DNA of 64,000 nucleotides from Cacajao melanocephalus (taxonomy: Eukaryota; Chordata; Mammalia; Primates; Pitheciidae), in the NCBI GenBank assembly GCA_963573385.1, contig CAUYLG010044420.1, positions 1 through 64,000 on the forward strand, given 5' to 3'. Shown piece after piece: positions 1 to 11,983 of the stretch. Within the stretch, counting starts at the first letter, position 1; each line of letters opens with the position of its first letter. Under the pieces are notes generated by a model. That model saw only the letters and a list, made by a program, of their open reading frames with translations. It ran no database searches and was not told the DNA's origin. Position numbers and translations under genes: made by a program.

Positions 1-808
1 CAGGTCCTGGTGTGTGTTGTTCCCCTCTCTGTGTCCATGTGTACTTATTGTTCAACTCCCACTATGAGTAAGAACATGGGGTGTTTGATTTTCTGTTCCT
101 GTGTTACTTTGCTAAGGATGATGGCTTCTAGCTTCACCCAGGTCCCTGCAAAGGACATGAGTTCATTCTTTTTTATGACTGCATAGTATTCCATGATATA
201 TATGTACCACATTTTCTTCATCCAGTCTATCATCGGTGGGCATTTGGGTTGGTTCCATATGTCTACTATTGTAAGTAGTGCTGCAATGAACATATGTGTG
301 CATGTGTGTTTATAGTAGGATGATTTATATTTCTTTTGGTACATATCCAGTATTGGGATTGTTGGGTCAAATGGTATTTCTGGTTCTAGATCCTTGAGGA
401 ATCACCACACTGTCTTCCACAATGGTTGAACTAATTTACACTCTCACCAACAGTGTAAAAGCATTCCTATTTTTCCACAGCCTCACCAACATCTATTGTT
501 TCCTGACTTTTTAATAATCATTATTCTGACTGGCATGAGATGATACCTCATTGTGGTTTTGATTTGCATTTCTCTAATGATCAGTGATGATGAGCTTTTT
601 TTATATATGTTTGTTGGTCACATAAAAAGAGAAGGGTCTGTTCATATCCTTTGTCCACTTTTTCATAGGTTCTTTTTTCTTGTAAATTTGTTTAAGTTTC
701 TTGTAAATTCTGGATATTAGACCTTTGTCAGATGGGTAGACTGAAACATTTTGCTGTCATTCTGTAGGTTGCCTGTTCAATCTGATGCTTGTTTCTTTTG
801 CTGTGCAG
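1..808 (-). mobile_element. L1 (primate-type) 3' segment, ORF2 C-terminal part
   Basis: Reverse-strand L1 sequence running off the left edge of the window. The minus-strand frame 45-344 is the ORF2p C-terminus, with recognisable stretches such as KKMWYIYIMEYYAVIKKNE and FAGTW. The segment starts (in L1 sense) at about 808 with the ctgcacagcaaaag motif of ORF2. It is the 3' half of one insertion whose 5' half lies inverted at 809-1896. ORF2 is broken, so this is a dead fragment. Confidence 0.93.
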
Positions 809-1896
809 GAATAAAAGGTATTCAAATAGGGAGAGAAGCAGTCAAATTGTCTCTGTTTACATATGACATGATTCTATATTTAGAAAATCTCCTAATCTCA
901 GCCCCCAAACTCCTTAAACTAATAAGCAACTTCAGCAAAGTCTCAGGATACAAAAATCAATGTGCAAAAATCAATGTGCAAAAATCAGAAGCATTCCTAT
1001 ACAGCAACAATAGACAAGCAGAGAACCAAATCATGAATGAACTCCCATTCACAATTAGTACAAAGTGAATAAAACACCTAGGAATTTTGGTACAAAGAGA
1101 AAAAAATACCTAGGAATTTTATTACAAAGGATATTTATTATAAGCAATATTTATTACAGGGGATATGAAGGACCTCTTCAAGAACTACAAACCACTGCTC
1201 AAGGAAATAAGAGAGAATGCAAACAAATGGAAAATCATTCCATGCTCATGGATAGGAAGAATCAGTATCATGAACATGGTCATATTGCCCAAAGTAATTT
1301 ATACATTTCATGCTATTCCTATCAAAGTACTATTGACTTTCTTCACATAAACAGAAAAAAAAAAAACTACTTTACATTTCATATGGACCCAAAACAGAGC
1401 CCATATAACCAAGGCAATCCTAAGGAAAAAGAACAAAGATGGAAGCCTTACACTACCTGTCTTCAAACCACTGCAAGGCTTCAGCAACCAAAAATGCATT
1501 GTACTGATACCAAAACAGACATATGGACCAATGGAACAGAACAGAGACCTCAAAAATAACACTACACATATACAACCATCTGATCTTCAACAAACCTGAC
1601 ACAAACAAGCAATAGGGAAAGGATCTTCTGTTTAATAAATGGTGCTGGGAAAACTGGCTAGCCATATGCAGAAAACTGAAACTAGATCTCTTCCTTGTAC
1701 CTTATACAAAAATTAACTCAAGATGGATTAAAGACTTAAATGTAAAACCCAAAACCATAAAACCCTATAAGAAAACTTGGGCGATACTACTCAGGACATA
1801 GGTATGGGCAAAATCTACATGACGAAAACACCAAAACTAATTGCAACAAAAGCCAAAATTGACAAATAGGATCTAATGAAATTAAAATCTTGTGAA
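809..1896 (+). mobile_element. L1 inverted 5' segment (same insertion as 1-808)
   Basis: Plus-strand L1 ORF2 from the reverse-transcriptase palm to just before the point where the 1-808 segment begins. Frames at 751-1068, 1065-1559 and 1165-1350 carry pieces such as [31 protein letters not shown] and [19 protein letters not shown]. The catalytic FADD box reads FTYD. Two small tandem duplications (about 957-988 and 1066-1135) add to the damage. The outer end at ~1890 and the inner start of 1-808 are adjacent in an L1, which is the layout left by twin priming. Confidence 0.9.
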
Positions 1897-2339
1897 AGTT
1901 TTTTACTTAAAGTCTATTTTGTCTAATATAATATAGTCATCCCTGCTCTCTTTTGGTTACCATTTACCAGGGATATCTTAAGCACGTCCTTCACTATGTG
2001 TAACCTTCAATCTAAAGTGAGTTTCTTGTAAGTAGCAAATATTTGGATATTTTTAAAAATTTCATTTAGCCTCTCTGTGCCCTTTAAATGGGGCTTTCAT
2101 CCATTTACATTTAAAGAAATGATTCATAGGAAATAGTTTGTTATTACTATGGCTGTTTTGTTAATTGATTTCTGTCTTGTATTTCCTTTGCCTCTCTTTT
2201 TCTGTCTTACTCTCTGTGTGTTTCATTGATTATTTTGTATTGATATAACTGGATTTCTTTCTTTCTTGTTTCATGTAACCTATATAGGTATTTTGTGTGT
2301 GTGTGTGATTACTACACAACTTGCATAAAATATCTTCTG

Positions 2340-2702
2340 GGTCAGGCACAGTGGCTTATGCCTGTAATCCCAGCACTTTGGGAGGCTGAGGCAGGTGAAT
2401 CACCTGAGGTCAGGAGTTGAAGAGTAGCCTGGCCAACATGGTGAAACCCATCTCTACTAAAACTACAAAACAATTAGATGAGCATGGTGTTGGGTACCTA
2501 TAATCCCAGCTACTTGGAGACTGAGGCAGGAGAATCACTTGAATCCAGAAGGCAGAGGTTACAGTGAGCTAAGATCCCGCCATTCTACTCCAGTCTGCTC
2601 CAGTCTGGACGATAAGAGTGAAACTCCATTTCAAACATAAATAAATAAATAAATAAATAGATAGATAGATAGATAAATAAATAAATAAATAAATAAATAA
2701 AT
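2340..2702 (+). mobile_element. Alu with (AAAT)n/(GATA)n tail
   Basis: Full-length dimeric Alu on the plus strand followed by an expanded tail at 2636-2702 of AAAT and ATAG units. It is flanked by near-identical direct repeats, aaaatatcttct at 2327-2338 and aaatgctcttct at 2699-2710. It is inserted in the ancient L1M. Confidence 0.95.
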
Positions 2703-2993
2703 GCTCTTCTACAAGTCTATTTTAAACTGACGACAGCCAAGTTCAATCCCATGCAAAAATTACACTTCTCCCCACTCCACATTTATTGCTGTTGATGTCA
2801 CAATGTACTTCTATCTGTACTTGTCCATTAACATATTTTCACTTATAATATCTAATACTTTTGTCTTTTAATTTTTATGATAAAATTTAAAGTGACCCAT
2901 CACAATCACAGTAATATAATATTTTTGTTATTTATATATTGCCTTTACCATTGAGCTTTATACTTTCTTAGACTATTTTACTGCTATTTAGGG

Positions 2994-3191
2994 CTATTTT
3001 ATTTCACATTGAAGAATACTCTTTTGGATTTCTGGTAAAGCAGGTCTAGTCAGGATGAACTTCCTCAGCTTTTGTTTGTCTAGAAAATTCCTATCACTCA
3101 TTATTGAAGGATAGTTTTGCCAGGTTTTAGGTTTTTGTTGTTGTTGTTTTAGGTATAATATTCTTGATTGGTAATTTTTGTCTTTCAGCAC
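2994..3191 (-). pseudogene. L1M ORF1 C-terminal fragment
   Basis: A 65-codon minus-strand frame containing LDKQKLRKFILTRPALPEIQ matches the conserved end of the L1 ORF1 protein (the C-terminal RNA-binding domain, usual form DKQ.LR.F.TTRPALQE). ORF1p is normally about 300-340 residues, so this is a remnant. Further ORF1 sequence, including the coiled-coil part, continues to the right without an open frame. Confidence 0.8.
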
Positions 3192-5150
3192 TTTGAATAT
3201 TTCATTCTGCTTAAAAAAAAATCCTCTAATAGTTTTCTGAGGGTTACACTGTGTTTCCCAAGTTGCTTTTCCTCTGCTGCCTTCAAAATACTCTCTGTCT
3301 TTGCCTTTAACAATTTGATTGTAATTCCCCTTAGTATGGATTTCTTTAGGTTCATCTTATTTTAGAAAATTTGAGTTTCTGGAATCTGGATATTCATTTC
3401 CTTCACAGATTTAGGAAGTTTTCAGCCACTATTTCTTTGAATACATTTTCTGTTCCTTATTTTATTCTCCCTGTGGGACTCCCACATGAATGTATTGACT
3501 TGCTGAGTGGTGCCCTACAAGTCTCTAATGCTTTCTTTACTCCTTTGAATCTTTTTGTCCCTCTGGCTAAATAATTTTTAGTGACCTGTTTTTGAGTTTG
3601 CCCATCTTTCTTCTGCTTGATCTAGTCTGCTGTTGAACTCCTGTGGTGAAAAATTTAGTTTAGTTATTGTGTTCTTTAGCTCCATATTTTTTGTTTGGTA
3701 CTTTCTAATATGTTTTGTCTCTTTATCAATATTCTTACTTTGTTAATGAATTGTTATCCTGATCTCGGTGAGAATCCTTATGAGGGTTATTTGAATTCAG
3801 ATAAATTATATGTCTGTTTTGTTAGAATCTGTTTCTGGAGATTTATCTTGTTTCTTTTTTGGAACATAGTTCTCATTTAAAAAATTTTTTCTTCATTCTC
3901 TCTGTTGATGTCTGTCTATTAGACAAAGCAGACATCACTCTCTCTTGTCTTCACTAAATGGCCTCATGCGATAGAAAGCTTTTACCAATCAATTTGGAAA
4001 GATTCTTGGGACCTCTTAAACCTTTGTTTAGTCCAACCTACTTATTTTATTGTTAGTGTCCTCCAGACATCTAGTGTATGCCAGGTTCATCAGTGTGCTC
4101 AAGTAAGTGAGACTGTAGCCAATTCTTTGGGAAGCCTGCAGAAAAGTTGGATCTCTAGATGCTTTGTCCATATATTTCTACTTCGAGAGAGAAGCTAGCA
4201 TCTTTTCTCGTTTGTTTGTTCTTTGTTTTGTTTTGCTTGTTTTCTCTATCTATGTTGCGCTTGGGAGGACAAGCTATGGTGACTAGTTGCATACCGGCTC
4301 AAATCATTGTTTTCTATCTCACTGCCCTCCAGGTGGCTAGACTAGGCAGCCTAGTTCCATGTGCACTCTGAGGCAAGGAGGAAATAATTCAGTCATTTGA
4401 ACAACTCAAAAATGTGGAGATTGAAACATTTAGTTCAACTCTTTACCTCCCCAGAGAGAAGGTGGGGGCCAAAGTTGTTCATCTGCTTGCCCTGTACTGA
4501 GCCAAGGAGAAGGGCTGTAGTGACTACCAGCTCAAATTGATATCTCTGTTCTCATTAGCCCCCAGGTGGCTAAATTATGTCAGGTCCCATTAACATTCCA
4601 AGACAGAAGCCAGTCCTTTGGGCAGCTTCCAGAAAATGTGGGGCATTGGATGCACAAACCAATGCTTTGCATACCCAGACAAAAGAACTGAGATTTTTTA
4701 TCCACTTGTTCTGTGCTTGCTGGGGAAAAGGACTGTGGCAACTGCTGTGTGAAACTGCTGTATCTGTTGTCTCCCAGGTGGCTAAAGTATTTTCGACCCC
4801 ACCAGTGCTCCATGAATGTTGAAACAGAAGTCAGTGCTCTGGAAAGCCCCCAGAAGAGTTGGGGTGACAAGTGTTTGTTCCAACTCTTTCCCTCCCAAAG
4901 GAGAAGCTAAGAGATGGAACATTTTTCCTGATTTAGTGTTATGCTGTAGGTGGAGATTCTGGAGAGACGGGTCTTCAATTTTCTTTCTGCTGTTACTTGT
5001 CTAGTTTTGTGTTTTCCCGAGGTACAGAAGCCTCTCAACTAATTTCTGCTTTTCCTCACAAAAGGAAATTGTCCATGACTTATTATTGAATCACTATGTG
5101 GGCAGCAGGGGGGTTCAGATTTTCTTATTCTGCCATCTTACTGGTGTCAC

Positions 5151-5511
5151 TCCAACTTTTCCCATTTATACCTAAAATTATCTTAAATGAGAGGGTTTTA
5201 AGATATTATATAGATATAATATTTATAATATAAAACTAGAATTATGCTGTAAACATGGGGAAATACAAGGAGCACTTGAAAGTTCATACCCTTTCAGTTG
5301 ATATTAAAGGACAAAATGAGAAAAGCTCAGACTCTAAATTTGAAGGCATGTGGAGAAAGGATTATCAAGTAGGGAAAAGGTAAGGAGAAGAATAATTTTT
5401 CACTCATACTAAGTATTTTAGTAAGTGCAAACAATACACAAATATATCTCTATATTATATTAAAATTGTCATCAGGCAAATTCCTTAGAGGAAAGGGCTA
5501 GATTTAATTTA
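5151..5511. other. No recognised feature
   Basis: AT-rich sequence right of the L1M 5' end. No open frame of note, repeat family or RNA gene was recognised. Confidence 0.5.
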
Positions 5512-5806
5512 TTTTTATTTCTTTATTTTTTGAGACAGAGTTTCATTCTGTTCCCCCAGCTGGAGTGGCATGATCATGGTACACTTCAACCTCAACTTCC
5601 TAGGTTCAAGCAATCATCCTGTCTCAGCCTGCTGAATAGCTGGGACAAATGTGCACCACCATACTCAGCTAATAGTTATTTTTTGTGGAGACAAGGTCAC
5701 AGTATGTTTCCTAGGCTGGTCTTGAACTGCTGGGCTCAAGCAATCCACTCTTATCGGCCTCCCAAAGTGCTGGCATTATAGGCATAAGCCACCTACACTG
5801 AGGCTG
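5512..5806 (-). mobile_element. Alu (old, AluJ-like)
   Basis: Antisense Alu with a degenerate T-rich tail at 5512-5531 followed by the reversed dimer. Many changes from consensus indicate an old copy. Confidence 0.92.
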
Positions 5807-6949
5807 GGGTTGATTTAAACTTCGTATTAAGATTGTATTGCATTGCAAAGTGACTGCACTGAGATTCTAATTATTTTAGATGGTAAATATTATTGTCAGT
5901 GATACCAGATATCAGAACAAAATCCAAATGACTAGCCATCTTTAGAAATAATGCAAGCTAAGAAGTTTTTTTACAAATGATATTTTAAGAGTATTAGGGT
6001 ACTTTGAAAGTATTATTGACAAGTAAACAATAGCTTGTTCAAAACAAAATCTCAGAAGACAATGTGACTTTAGAGATTCTGGCACGGAAAAGCTCAAAAT
6101 TAATGAATACTGGTTGGCTCAATCTGAGTCAGCCTCTAGGCCAGCTGTGCTTTAGTCAGGAAGATGGGCCTTGCTTTGGTGCATTTTAATCTCCATGATG
6201 ACCAGTTATCTTGGTGGTATTCCCAAGGACTTAGGACTGTTTCAGTGAGATTAAAAATAATTTTGCATGAATTCTTTATTTTTTCTTATAACATGCAATA
6301 GATGAGTCCTACTTTATAAGAATTTGGGGAGTCAACTTCATTTTTACACAGAACTAAAATAAAAATTAAGGAATTCTGATTCTTGGTCTAGAAATGCAAG
6401 TAGTTATTGAAAACTTAAAGGATTTAATAGGGGAAGATACCTTCTAAAATGAATACAGAAATTATTTCACAGCCTAAGGAGGTAGCTCCCCATTCCCTCA
6501 CACTGGCATGATAATCTTAAAAAAAAAGGCATACATTAGTAAGCAACTCTGTACAATATTTGCAGTATGTGAGATTCTGGAAATACAAACATAAGTGAGA
6601 TATTATAAAGAAAGAAAATGATATTTTAAATATATTACTGTTTTTGTTAGAAAATCAATGAGTTACATAACTTATCTCTTTTTTCTATTTTCTGAAAGTT
6701 TGTATATAAAAGGAATTATCTTTTCCATTTAGACGTAAAGGAATTCATCTATAAAACTGCTGGAGAAATTTTTTACTATTAATAAAATTTTTTAAAGTTT
6801 TCAATCTGTCAATATAAAAAAAATCTTCTTTTGTCAATTTTAACATTTATATATTTTACATTTTGTACCTTATCCAAATTTTTTAATTTATTAGCAGAAA
6901 GGTTCATGGTATCTTTTATATACATCTAAATTAAATTTTGTTTATAATA
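5807..6949. other. Diverged AT-rich sequence, no gene seen
   Basis: No reading frame, RNA gene or clear repeat. The right part (from ~6650) is T-rich on the plus strand and may already belong to the antisense L1M at 6950-7189, but I cannot support a boundary. Confidence 0.4.
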
Positions 6950-7189
6950 TTTTCTTCTCATATTCCTTACAGTATTTATTTGGGATTGCTCTCCTTTTCT
7001 CATTTATTTTTTCACATATGTCTGTCGTGTTTGTTATTCAAATAATCAGCTTTTTACATTTGATAATTTCTTCTCTTTTTTTATTTCACTAGTTTCTGTT
7101 TTAACCTTTCTTTACATTCTTTGGGCTTTTGAAATTTTTAGGTTTTTGACTTGAAACCTTATCCTATTTGTTTATAATATTTCTTCTTC
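6950..7189 (-). mobile_element. Ancient L1M ORF2 fragment
   Basis: Resembles the antisense of the L1 ORF2 reverse-transcriptase linker region, with runs such as aaataatcagctttttac and tttcactagtttctg. It is highly diverged. A 5' UTR piece of a similar old element follows at 8240-8800, on the other side of the younger L1. Confidence 0.5.
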
Positions 7190-8055
7190 TTCTTCTTCTT
7201 CTTCTTTTAATTGTGCTTTAGATTCTGGAGTACATGTGCAGATCATGCAAAGTTGTTACATAGGCACATTCATGGCAAGATAGTTTGTTGCCACCATCCT
7301 CCCATCACCTATAGCTGACATTCCTCCCCATGTTATACCTCCCCGACATTATCCCGCACCCATGTTATCCGTCCCCTACCGTCCCTCCCACTATCCCACC
7401 CCTAGCCCCCCAATGGACCCCAGTGTGTGATGGTCCCCTCTTTGTGTCCGAGTGTTCTCATTGTTCAACACCCTCCTATAAGTGAGAACATGCAGTGTTT
7501 TATTTTCTGTTCTTGTGTTAGTTTGCTGAGAATGATGGTTTCCAGGTTCATCCATGTCCCTACAAAGGACACAAACTCATGGTTTTTTATGGCTGCATAG
7601 TATTCCATTGTGTATATGTGCCACATTTTCTTTGTCTAGTCTATCATTGATGGGTATTTGTGTTGGTTCCAGGTCTTTGCTATTGTAAACAGTGCCACAA
7701 TGAACATTCATGTGCGTGTGTCTTTAAAATAGAAGGATTTATAGTCCTTTGGGTATATACCCAGTAATGGGATTGCTGGGTCAAATGAAATTTCTATTTC
7801 TAGGTCCTTGAGGAATCGCCACACTGTCTTCCACAATGGTTGAACTAATTTACAATCCCACCAACAGTGTAAAAGTGTTCCTATTTCTCCACATCCTGTC
7901 CAGCATCTATTGTCTCCAGATTTTTTAATGATTGCCATTCTAACAGGTGTGAAATGGTATCTCAATGTAGTTTTGATTTGCATTTCTCTAATGACCAGCA
8001 ATGATGAGCATTTTTTTTCATATGTTTGTTGGCCTCATGTATGTCTTCTTTTGTT
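7190..8055 (-). mobile_element. L1P 3' end, 5'-truncated
   Basis: Antisense L1 with 3' UTR (7210-7450) and ORF2 C-terminus. The tail has become a (CTT)n microsatellite at 7190-7207. The minus-strand frame 7708-8001 contains [20 protein letters not shown] and [16 protein letters not shown], the typical ORF2p C-terminal region. Sense-orientation truncation is at about 8055. No intact ORF. Confidence 0.92.
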
Positions 8056-8136
8056 TTAAATGTTTTTTAAAATACCTTTTGTACATTTTTAAAGAGCCAA
8101 TTTAAATAAAGCATAAAAAGTAAATGGCGATGTTAA

Positions 8137-8231
8137 GAAAAAAAAGACATTTATGTGGCCAACAGACATGAAGAAAAGTTCATTTTCACTAATCATTAGA
8201 GAAATGCAAATCAGAACCACAATGAGATATA
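8137..8231 (+). mobile_element. Short L1 ORF2 fragment, inverted relative to 7190-8055
   Basis: About 95 bases matching L1 ORF2 sense sequence (the LAIREMQI..TMRY part, seen in the plus frame at 8153-8338 as IIREMQIRTTMRY). The same L1 region is present in antisense at about 7930-8055, so the two pieces form an imperfect inverted repeat with a spacer of about 80 bases. Confidence 0.75.
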
Positions 8232-8239
8232 TTTACTTT

Positions 8240-8800
8240 TCTCTTTCAGTTTTTGAATATACTTATATTTGTTCCTTAAATGTCCTTGTGGGCCAAATTT
8301 ATCAGCTAAGACATTCTGGGTTCATTTCTATGGACTGATTTTCCTGAGTTATGGATCACAGTTTCCTGCTAATTCACATGTACAGTAGTTTTGTTTGGCT
8401 CCTGAGCAGTATGACTGTTATATTGTTTAATACCTTGATATTGTTATTTTCTTCAAACAGTGTAGATGTTTATTCTGACAAGCAGCTAATTTACTTGTAA
8501 GTCTGCTGCTTTGGTTTTCTTTTTTTTGGAATTTTTTTTTTTTGAGGAGTTTTGAAGCCCTTTTTAGATTACAATAGCCTTTGGTTTACCATTACTCTTG
8601 CTACTGCTGAGTCACAACCCTTCTGCATTCTACCAAATGTCTAGTTGTTCAACAAAGTCTGTATGGACTAGCTTGTCTTAACATAAACTTCTCTAGCCAT
8701 GTGTAAACTCTGGCTACAATTCAGGTTATATCTGTCCCATAAATTTTCTTTTGGGATGATTCTTTGCGATTGTAATTTTTTAAAAAGCAGTGCAAATTGG
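8240..8800 (-). mobile_element. Ancient L1M 5' UTR-like segment
   Basis: Resembles the antisense 5' region of old L1M elements (motifs such as ttatggatcacagtttcctg and a following T-rich stretch). Heavily decayed; it carries no coding frame. Ends are approximate. Confidence 0.45.
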
Positions 8801-9984
8801 ATATTTAAAAGTGAGAGTAGATTATATTAAATTAAAACTATTTAGACACAGATGAATTTAATATTTACAGTTGTGCTTTTGAAAGCATATCACAGTACAA
8901 TTAGAGCAAAATGCTAGTGTGGTCCAACTGTTCATTGTTTTATAAATAATCAAGTAGTCACTCTGATAAATTAGAGAAAAATTGATCATTTCAATAATGT
9001 GGAATATAGGAAGTTTTCTATACATATATAGTTTGTTTTGACTGTTAAATGTTGAATTTTTAAATAATGTGCAGGTTCTATATTAAAACAATCTCATAAT
9101 TTAAAAGTCGACTTGGTGTTTCAATCAGTTTGAGTCACTGAAGTTGAATTCTTGAAAAGAAAAGACATAAACGCAGGCCACTATTTAAGAACAAAAATTC
9201 TCAGTGTGAAGATTCATTTTCAGAACGATAGCTTGCTTCAGTTCAGAAGACCAGTTTCTGGTTATATAAAACTTTCCAAAGAGAAACTCAGCATTGGAAA
9301 CAAGATGACCCTCACTAGAAAGAAACTCAGAAAAATTTTCCAAAAAAATAGGATTGCTGGAGGCTGAGAGATACGTTAGTCCTTCCATTAAAAAAAAAAA
9401 AATGAACTGGCTTGTTCAAATGCCATAGAAATAAGATGGCTGGGTTAAGAGCCTTTATGATCCTTTGGGTTTCAATAAAAGTACAAGAAGCAAGGTGTCA
9501 TTAATATGAATAGAAGACAATAAGAAATTAAGGAAGATGAAACAAGCAGCTATCTGTATATTGAGAAAAAGAATCACAATAATATAACACCAAATGAATC
9601 TTGCTCATCAAAGGTATTTTAAATTTGCTTTCAAGAGAATTAGCACTATAAAAATTTGTACCTTTTTTTTTTCATTTACTCTGCATTACAAAGTTCAGCC
9701 AAAAAGAAACAAGTCTGGCACAACTGTAGTGGTAAGTTTAGGGATTTATTGAAATAATTTTACTATAGAGAGATTATATCAGTATAAATTATAAGTTGGA
9801 CACATTTAAACAGTAGGTAGCCAAGTTTATCTTAATTTCCTTTGCTGTCTATTTTGCTAGCTTTTATATTGTAAGATAAATAGACCACTTACGTATTTTG
9901 CTATAGTTCTGTTTTTCCAGTATTTTGGGATGTTTATCTGGAGTTTCTATTGTCCACTCCTGTCACCAAACTTTGTTGGATGCC
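8801..9984. other. Unassigned sequence
   Basis: No repeat family, RNA gene or exon recognised. A 71-codon plus frame (9152-9367) and an opposing 67-codon frame have no recognisable content and are of a length expected by chance. Confidence 0.4.
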
Positions 9985-10258
9985 TGATTAGCAAAAGTCT
10001 TTTCATTCAGATATCTTCCATGTCACTGAACCCAGGTCTGATTCCTCCTTCAGAGATTCAGGTATCTTATCTGAGATTTTAATTCTGTACTCATCCTGTA
10101 ATTATTTTAATCTTGTTTGTGTCTCTTACTTTACTGTAAGTCCTATGCCATCAAGATCTGTATGGATATTTGTTTGGCATTGTTTTCCCAGCATTAAGTG
10201 CTGCAGTGACTGCCACATAATAGGTTCTAAATAAATAAATGGTGAATTACCATAATTT
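9985..10258 (+). mobile_element. L2 3' end
   Basis: The right half (10120-10258) follows the L2 3' terminus: a 'tctcttactttactgtaag' type block, then 'gactgccacataatagg' and an aataaata-rich end. The left half is weaker. A relic of an old mammalian LINE. Confidence 0.6.
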
Positions 10259-10636
10259 TTTGTTGGATGAAATAAGATAGTTATTTTAGCTTACAGAGGA
10301 CCCACTCACTGCCCAATGTTTTTTCCTTCTGATGCTAAACAACATTTTTCTAACCCCTTCAGTTTTACAGTGGAATTTGGTGGAAACTTAAGTATGCTGC
10401 ACAGAAAACCATATTGTTATAAATATTTTTTCTAATAAACACTCATTTCTTGAAGACTGTAAAGTCTAATAAGCAATTTTTAACTGTTTAATCACTCTTC
10501 ACTGCTACTAATTTGCTGATAATCACAAATTACATTTTATACAGCCTTGTCTTGTAAGGATTACGAAAAAGTAGTAAAATAAGACTTATATTTATTGAGC
10601 ATCTGTTGTGTGCTTGCTAGGCCTTTATGTAATAAT
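10259..10636. other. Mostly unassigned; MIR-like head at 10587-10622
   Basis: Sequence at 10587-10622 (ttattgagcatctgttgtg and following) resembles the MIR core start. The rest has no recognised feature. Confidence 0.4.
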
Positions 10637-10752
10637 TATTGAATAGGAGTAGTGGGAGAGGGCATCCTTGTCTAGTGCCAGATTTCAAAGGGAATGCTCC
10701 CCATTTTTGCCAATTCAGTATGATATTGGCTGTTGGTTTGTCATAAATAGCT
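10637..10752 (-). mobile_element. Isolated internal L1 ORF2 (RT) fragment, ~115 bp
   Basis: The minus-strand frame 10617-10853 contains [14 protein letters not shown] and [14 protein letters not shown], the reverse-transcriptase block B of L1 ORF2. L1 similarity is confined to about 115 bases; neither an L1 3' end nor an A-tail is present. The nucleotide similarity looks higher than that of the flanking old repeats. Confidence 0.8.
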
Positions 10753-10929
10753 AATTCTACTTTTTTACAGAAGGATGGTGGGCATAGCACCAACCCTACA
10801 GAATTTTTGCATGAAATTAAGTAAGTAGTTGCCATTTTTTTTAAAAGACTCAATTATGGGGACAATTGGCAGCTAAGCAATTTGCTAACTATAAGAAACC
10901 TCAGAGATTGTTAATGATATGGTTACAAT

Positions 10930-11005
10930 TTTCATATACTTCGTATGTGCAAGGCTTTGTGCTAAGTACCTTACAAGCATGATCTCATTTAATCCTTTAT
11001 TCTTT
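10930..11005 (+). mobile_element. MIR fragment
   Basis: Matches the MIR core (gtgctaagtaccttacaagc, then atctcatttaatcctt). Short and diverged. Confidence 0.55.
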
Positions 11006-11194
11006 TTCCCTCAGCTTCCAATATAGCTTTGCACAGCACTGTTACTGATCCTGTCTTTATTGAAAATATTGATAGTATTTTCAACATGAATTTTTTTGCA
11101 TTAATTTTGTTATTTTTAAAATGTGGTATTAAAATATTATTTATCTAAATTCCTGTGTTTTTCAGCACCTGCCTAAATGTTTTGCCTTATTTCC

Positions 11195-11335
11195 AGTAAC
11201 AGCCTCAGAAGGTGGACTATTATTTTTCTCCCTTTAGAGATAAAGAAACAGAGGGTCAGAATAGTTGCATTTGCCCAAGGTTTATAGGTGCCAATAATGG
11301 TAGAATAAGGTCAGATTCCAGATGCCCTGACATAT
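11195..11335 (+). mobile_element. MIR fragment
   Basis: MIR-like order of blocks: 'gagataaagaaacagagg', 'tgcatttgcccaagg', then 'ggtcagattccagatgcc'. Confidence 0.6.
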
Positions 11336-11352
11336 CAGCCCTCAGTTTCTGA

Positions 11353-11455
11353 ACATAATTTTACAGATGAGGAAACAGAGATGCAGACAGTTAAGAGTGT
11401 ATGCACAGTCACTCAAAAACTTGGGAACAGAACCAAACCAGATCCCAGGATTCCT
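11353..11455 (+). mobile_element. Second MIR fragment
   Basis: Begins ttttacagatgaggaaacag, the best-conserved MIR block, followed by a degraded 'cagtcactcaaaaacttgg' segment. Confidence 0.6.
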
Positions 11456-11983
11456 CATCTGTCTCAGAAACACAGTGGTGTGAGCCATGCATGGTAGATG
11501 CATCATAGTTGTTCTCCAGGCTGCACCAGGCTGCAGAGTTCACTCTTTCAATAACTATTTATTAAGCATCTCCTAGAAGCTACACACTATGTAGTTGGTA
11601 CAATGATGACTGACCTCCTTGGCAAAGAAGCTGGGAAAATGTAGTAGAAAGCGTTTGTTTCTTCATTCACTGTGCTAGGCTCTGGGATACACAGCAGAGT
11701 AAGATTCTGAAAAGTTCACTGACAAAAGGTGCGCATAGATATGCAACTAAAAATTGAGATACAGTGTGCTAAGCTCAGCCATAGAAGAACTCACAAGTTA
11801 CAGAGCCTATGTTCCAGATTCTGAATGCTGCGTTGCTTTCGTTTAGTGAGTACTTTTCGGCAGAAGAGGATTCAGAGAAATGTAAAGGAAGCCTTCTCTC
11901 CTTCAGTATATATTCTACTTGAAGAAAAAGGTCATGTACATATGACACGTCCAGTATTTATCTGGCCTCCTAATAATTAATAT

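Larger units (their letters stand above)
1897..5150 (-). mobile_element. Ancient L1M 5' half (5' UTR, ORF1, start of ORF2), antisense
   Basis: Reading on the minus strand, 5150 to about 3950 is a 5' UTR ending at a typical L1 start (gccatcttactggtg read in + orientation near 5135). About 3900-2990 is ORF1 and 2130-1897 is the N-terminal part of ORF2. It is interrupted by the Alu at 2340-2702, and the younger L1 at 1-1896 appears to be inserted in it. Divergence is high and all frames are broken. Assignment to the L1M/HAL1 group is from remembered consensus, and the exact subfamily is not determined. Confidence 0.8.
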
